A stretch of DNA of 64,000 bases from JAFGNB01 sp050304135 (GTDB lineage Bacteria; Fibrobacterota; Chitinivibrionia; Chitinivibrionales; Chitinispirillaceae): contig JBNLDC010000009.1 of NCBI GenBank assembly GCA_050304135.1, forward strand, positions 1 to 64,000, written 5' to 3'. Under the pieces are notes generated by a model that searched no databases, was not told where the DNA came from, and worked only from the letters and a program-made list of their open reading frames with translations. Positions 61,092 to 64,000 of this stretch are shown here, piece by piece (positions within the stretch are counted from its first letter, which is position 1; every line of letters starts with the position of its first letter). The translations under genes were made by a program, and so were the position numbers.

Positions 61092-61909
61092 AAAAGCAAA
61101 ATAAATATTTCACGTTAATGTTTGTTCCCGAAGATAATGGGAAGACATTCACCTTACGTATTCCAAAATACTTTTTTCGTTCTCTAATAGTCTTTGTTGT
61201 TATTCTATTTTCTGGATTAGTGTTGTTGTTATTTAAATCGGGTCAGATAGCGGCCAAACTTCAGGTTCTTTCATTTATCAGGATGGAAAACGAAAAATTA
61301 TCAAAAGAAAATTATCAGTTGCGAGAGATTACAGAAAAAATTAACAGACTCGATAATATTTCCAGATATTTAAGCCGGTTTCTCTCCACTCCCGGATTTG
61401 AACAGAGCGGCAATGATAAAACCAGCAATTTAAAAGACACTGCAGTTTCTGATGCTAGGAATTACTCTTTTTACCGATCGGTGCAGTCGGAACACAACCA
61501 GAAACTGGAAAATGTCGCATCTTTTCCGAATATTTATCCGGTTGATGGATGGATAACCCGTCAGTTTGATCTTGATTCAACTACTTCAGGAAACGGTCAT
61601 CAGGGGTTGGATTTTGCAGCAGCTACCGGTACACCCATCAAAGCAACTGCTCCGGGAGTTGTTGGAAAAATTGAAAACGATAAGTATTTTGGCTTAATTG
61701 TTACTATTTATCATGATCATGGTTTTATTACGCGCTACGGACATTGTTCTCAAATTCTTGTTGCGAAGCATGAGCGGGTTAACAGAGGACAAACAATAGC
61801 ACTTGTTGGAAATACCGGTCGTTCAACGGCTCCGCATGTTCATTATGAAGTAATAAAAGACGGTAAGTTTATTGATCCTTCCAAACATTTTTTAGTCAGT
61901 AAAAATTAA
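61088..61909 (+). CDS. M23 metallopeptidase, bactofilin-associated type
   Basis: 273 residues: short cytoplasmic N-terminus (1-29), one membrane helix (30-50), coiled coil (about 60-98) and a complete M23 domain with His171/Asp175 (GHQGLD) and His250/His252 (APHVHYE). Architecture and the adjacent bactofilin resemble the LmdC-type hydrolases that work with bactofilins to shape cells by local peptidoglycan cutting. It overlaps parB by four bases and ends 23 bases before the bactofilin start. Confidence 0.9.
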   Translation: MKKQNKYFTLMFVPEDNGKTFTLRIPKYFFRSLIVFVVILFSGLVLLLFKSGQIAAKLQVLSFIRMENEKLSKENYQLREITEKINRLDNISRYLSRFLSTPGFEQSGNDKTSNLKDTAVSDARNYSFYRSVQSEHNQKLENVASFPNIYPVDGWITRQFDLDSTTSGNGHQGLDFAAATGTPIKATAPGVVGKIENDKYFGLIVTIYHDHGFITRYGHCSQILVAKHERVNRGQTIALVGNTGRSTAPHVHYEVIKDGKFIDPSKHFLVSKN

Positions 61910-61932
61910 TTTACTTGAGAAGGGATAGTCTG

Positions 61933-62283
61933 ATGGAAAAAAGTCACAAAGGACTCTATACTATTTTTGGAGAAGGAACCGTTTTTGAAGGTTCAGTGAC
62001 AGTACCGCACAGTGTTCGTATTGATGGCTCGTTTAAGGGTAAAATTGAAACCAGTGAAATTATCACCATCGGTCACAGCGGTGTTGTTGAAGCGGATATA
62101 ATCGCAAAAAGTGCAATAATTGGCGGCAAAGTAATCGGTAATGTTACCGTTGATGATCGAGTGGAACTAGAGGCCAATTCTTCTTTGATCGGTGATCTGC
62201 GAACCAAGGATCTTGTTATAAATGAAGGTGCCGTTTTTCATGGTAATTGTTCCATGGACAAGATAAAGGGTGACTCGGTTTAG
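61933..62283 (+). CDS. Bactofilin
   Basis: The ATG at 61933 has GAAGGGA seven bases upstream; a TTG six codons earlier does not. 116 residues, almost all the bactofilin beta-helix: TIFGEGTVFEGSVTV, IDGSFKGKIETSEIITIG, GVVEADIIAKSAIIGGKVIG, ELEANSSLIGDL. Nucleotide-free self-assembling cytoskeletal filament. Its place after parA-parB and an M23 peptidase suggests roles in anchoring the origin region and/or cell shape. Confidence 0.94.
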   Translation: MEKSHKGLYTIFGEGTVFEGSVTVPHSVRIDGSFKGKIETSEIITIGHSGVVEADIIAKSAIIGGKVIGNVTVDDRVELEANSSLIGDLRTKDLVINEGAVFHGNCSMDKIKGDSV

Positions 62284-62630
62284 TTTCAGTAGAATCTTAA
62301 AACGTAATCACTGCTTTTTGAAATAGTTATTCGTGCCGGGGTTGGTACGAAAAAATGAATTCAGTTTATTCTGATCCGCTTCAGACTGCTGCTGCTTAAA
62401 ATCTTTTTATTTAATTCCGGTAGATATCAATAATTTCAGATTAATGCCACAATTTGTATTGTTGAGTAGTCATTCATTGCAAATATGATGTATAATTATC
62501 ACAATTGCATTTACAGTATAAAATCTGAGTATTTTGTATCTAAAAAACGAATTCTTCTTTTACTGGTCAGCAATAATTATTATTCTGATAGCAGAACTGA
62601 TTTCAAATACCAAGAAACGGAAAAAGGATA
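62284..62630. other. Intergenic region before the glycogen phosphorylase gene
   Basis: About 350 AT-rich bases. TATAAT at 62491-62496 is a possible -10 without a good -35. An imperfect hairpin TTCGTGCC/GGTACGAA lies near 62330 without a U-run. A 57-codon frame from TTG at 62534 overlaps the following gene and is described under findings. Confidence 0.4.
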
Positions 62631-64000
62631 ATGAATTCAACGAAATCGATTACGTCAAAGAAAGATACCGTGAAGAGCACTTTTTTGAAGTGGCATATTC
62701 ATTATAAAGGAATGTCAAGTGAAGATATCAGAAAAGGTTTTCTGAATAATCTTGAATACAATATCGCAAAAGATAAGTATACTCTTACATTGCATGATCA
62801 GTTTCTGAGTCTTTCGTATACGATTCGTGAACGACTAATCGAGCGTTGGATCGCGAGTCAACAGGAGTATCATAACCGGAACTCAAAGCGGATATACTAT
62901 TTGTCAATGGAATTTCTTCTCGGAAGGCTGCTTTCCGATAATATTATGAATCTGGAACTCACCGAACAGACAGAAAAAGCTCTGCAGGAGCTTGATCTAT
63001 CCATAGAAGATATTTACGACCAGGAACATGATGCAGGTTTGGGTAACGGGGGGCTCGGAAGGTTGGCTGCCTGTTTTCTTGAATCAATGGCGACAAAGAA
63101 GCTTCCATCGGTCGGATATGGTATACGGTACGATTTCGGTATCTTCAATCAGAAAATTGTAAACGGGTATCAGCAGGAACTGCCGGAACTCTGGCTGCAA
63201 CACCGTAATCCCTGGGAAATCGAACGACCGGAATACAAAGTAGCGATCAAGTATTACGGGAAAACAATTTATTACACCGATAATAATGGAAAAGTACGAA
63301 TTAAGTGGGTTGATACCGAAGATATTTTTGCACTTCCTTATGATATTCCGATTCCGGGTTTTGGTGTCAATACCGTTAATACACTTCGTTTGTGGTCTGC
63401 ACGGGCGGCGGAGGAATTCAATCTGCAATATTTCAATAACGGTGATTACATCGGAGCATGTAATGAAAAATTATCGAGCGAAAATATTTCAAAAGTACTT
63501 TACCCTAACGATAATAATATTTCCGGTAGAGAGCTTCGTCTGAAGCAGCAGTACTTTTTTTCATCCGCATCGCTGCAGGACATTATCAGACGTTTCAGGT
63601 CAAGTAACTCCGACTTCAGTTCGCTGCCGGACCAAGCGGCGATTCAGCTTAATGATACCCATCCGGCTATTGCTATTGCTGAACTGTTGCGGCTTTTAAT
63701 CGATGAATATTTTTTGGAATGGGATTTTGCATGGAATATTGTAACAAAAACGTTTGCCTATACCAACCATACACTGATGCCTGAGGCGCTTGAAAAATGG
63801 CCGGTCAGCATGGTTAGAAATCTCCTTCCCCGGCTCATGGAAATAATATTTGAAATCAATGCCCGTTTTCTGAGAATCGTTTCCTACAAATTTCCCGGCG
63901 ATACCGATCGATTGCGAAGAATGTCAATAATTGAAGAGGGAGGGGAGCAGCAGGTGCGCATGGCATATTTAGCTCTTGTCGGGAGCCATTCGGTCAATGG
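62631..64000 (+). CDS. glgP: Glycogen phosphorylase, truncated by the window end
   Basis: The ATG at 62631 has AAAGG five to six bases upstream; the frame is open to the edge (456 codons). Recognised by NRNSKRIYYLSMEFLLGRLL, DAGLGNGGLGRLAACFLES (quoted in part), YGIRYDFGIF, NPWE, QLNDTHPAIAIAEL and YTNHTLMPEALEKWP, all typical of the glycogen/starch phosphorylase family. It releases glucose-1-phosphate from alpha-1,4-glucan using pyridoxal phosphate; the PLP-binding Lys lies beyond the window. Unrelated in function to the operon upstream and probably transcribed separately. Confidence 0.95.
   Translation, partial: MNSTKSITSKKDTVKSTFLKWHIHYKGMSSEDIRKGFLNNLEYNIAKDKYTLTLHDQFLSLSYTIRERLIERWIASQQEYHNRNSKRIYYLSMEFLLGRLLSDNIMNLELTEQTEKALQELDLSIEDIYDQEHDAGLGNGGLGRLAACFLESMATKKLPSVGYGIRYDFGIFNQKIVNGYQQELPELWLQHRNPWEIERPEYKVAIKYYGKTIYYTDNNGKVRIKWVDTEDIFALPYDIPIPGFGVNTVNTLRLWSARAAEEFNLQYFNNGDYIGACNEKLSSENISKVLYPNDNNISGRELRLKQQYFFSSASLQDIIRRFRSSNSDFSSLPDQAAIQLNDTHPAIAIAELLRLLIDEYFLEWDFAWNIVTKTFAYTNHTLMPEALEKWPVSMVRNLLPRLMEIIFEINARFLRIVSYKFPGDTDRLRRMSIIEEGGEQQVRMAYLALVGSHSVN

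Overview
This 64 kb window is a bacterial chromosome segment that carries the replication-origin region. Its right third has the classic order gyrA-surE-gyrB-dciA-recF-dnaN-dnaA on the minus strand, diverging from rpmH-rnpA-yidC-mnmE-mnmG-rsmG-parA-parB on the plus strand. Two perfect parS sites and a DnaA-box-bearing dnaA/dnaN gap support this. The cell is probably Gram-negative: it has a Wza-like SLBB export protein, SurA-type chaperones and many signal peptides. A very large modular GH9 cellulase with a FlgD-like tail, a bactofilin and several PEGA/TPR proteins suggest an FCB-group bacterium, perhaps Fibrobacterota/Chitinivibrionia. That lineage is an inference; no phylogenetic marker was searched.

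Layout. 0-9 kb: a WecA-like glycosyl-1-phosphate transferase with an extra C-terminal domain, a membrane-tethered pseudo-receiver, a tiny PEP-CTERM-like protein, an orphan ORF, a PrsK-type sensor kinase and a TPR protein. 9-17 kb: a degenerate KAP-type NTPase and the 1884-residue GH9 enzyme. 17-30 kb (mostly minus strand): a giant coiled-coil protein translationally coupled to an L,D-transpeptidase, a pentapeptide-repeat protein, tRNA-Phe, a Minf_1886-family protein, an M23 peptidase, a STAS-TM-PEGA fusion, tRNA-Arg, RecD2, a 31-residue ribosomal-type protein and a DUF2007-like protein. 30-43.5 kb (plus strand): HAD phosphatase, tRNA-Lys, mfd, then a tight run of two parvulins, a methyltransferase, an FtsE-like ATPase, UDP-sugar epimerase and dehydrogenase and the SLBB export protein, i.e. 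envelope biogenesis and acidic-polysaccharide production. 43.5-64 kb: origin and segregation region ending in an M23-bactofilin pair and a truncated glycogen phosphorylase.

Most unusual observations. (1) Three copies of a short element with inverted-repeat ends (121, 143 and about 202 bp) each lie exactly inside the stop codon of a different gene, so that the element supplies the AG of a TAG stop; in two copies a direct AAAT flanks the element. (2) The plus strand is strongly purine-rich from about 52.6 to 58.67 kb regardless of coding direction, crossing the divergent dnaA/rpmH promoter and ending abruptly at the mnmG/rsmG junction. (3) One parS is embedded in the mnmG reading frame and another directly abuts the mnmE stop. 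(4) A PrsK-type kinase and a minimal PEP-CTERM-like protein occur without an exosortase in the window.

By eye the left two thirds is of moderate GC content and the origin region much more AT-rich; no composition was computed beyond the sample lines stated. No rRNA, CRISPR array or complete insertion sequence was seen.
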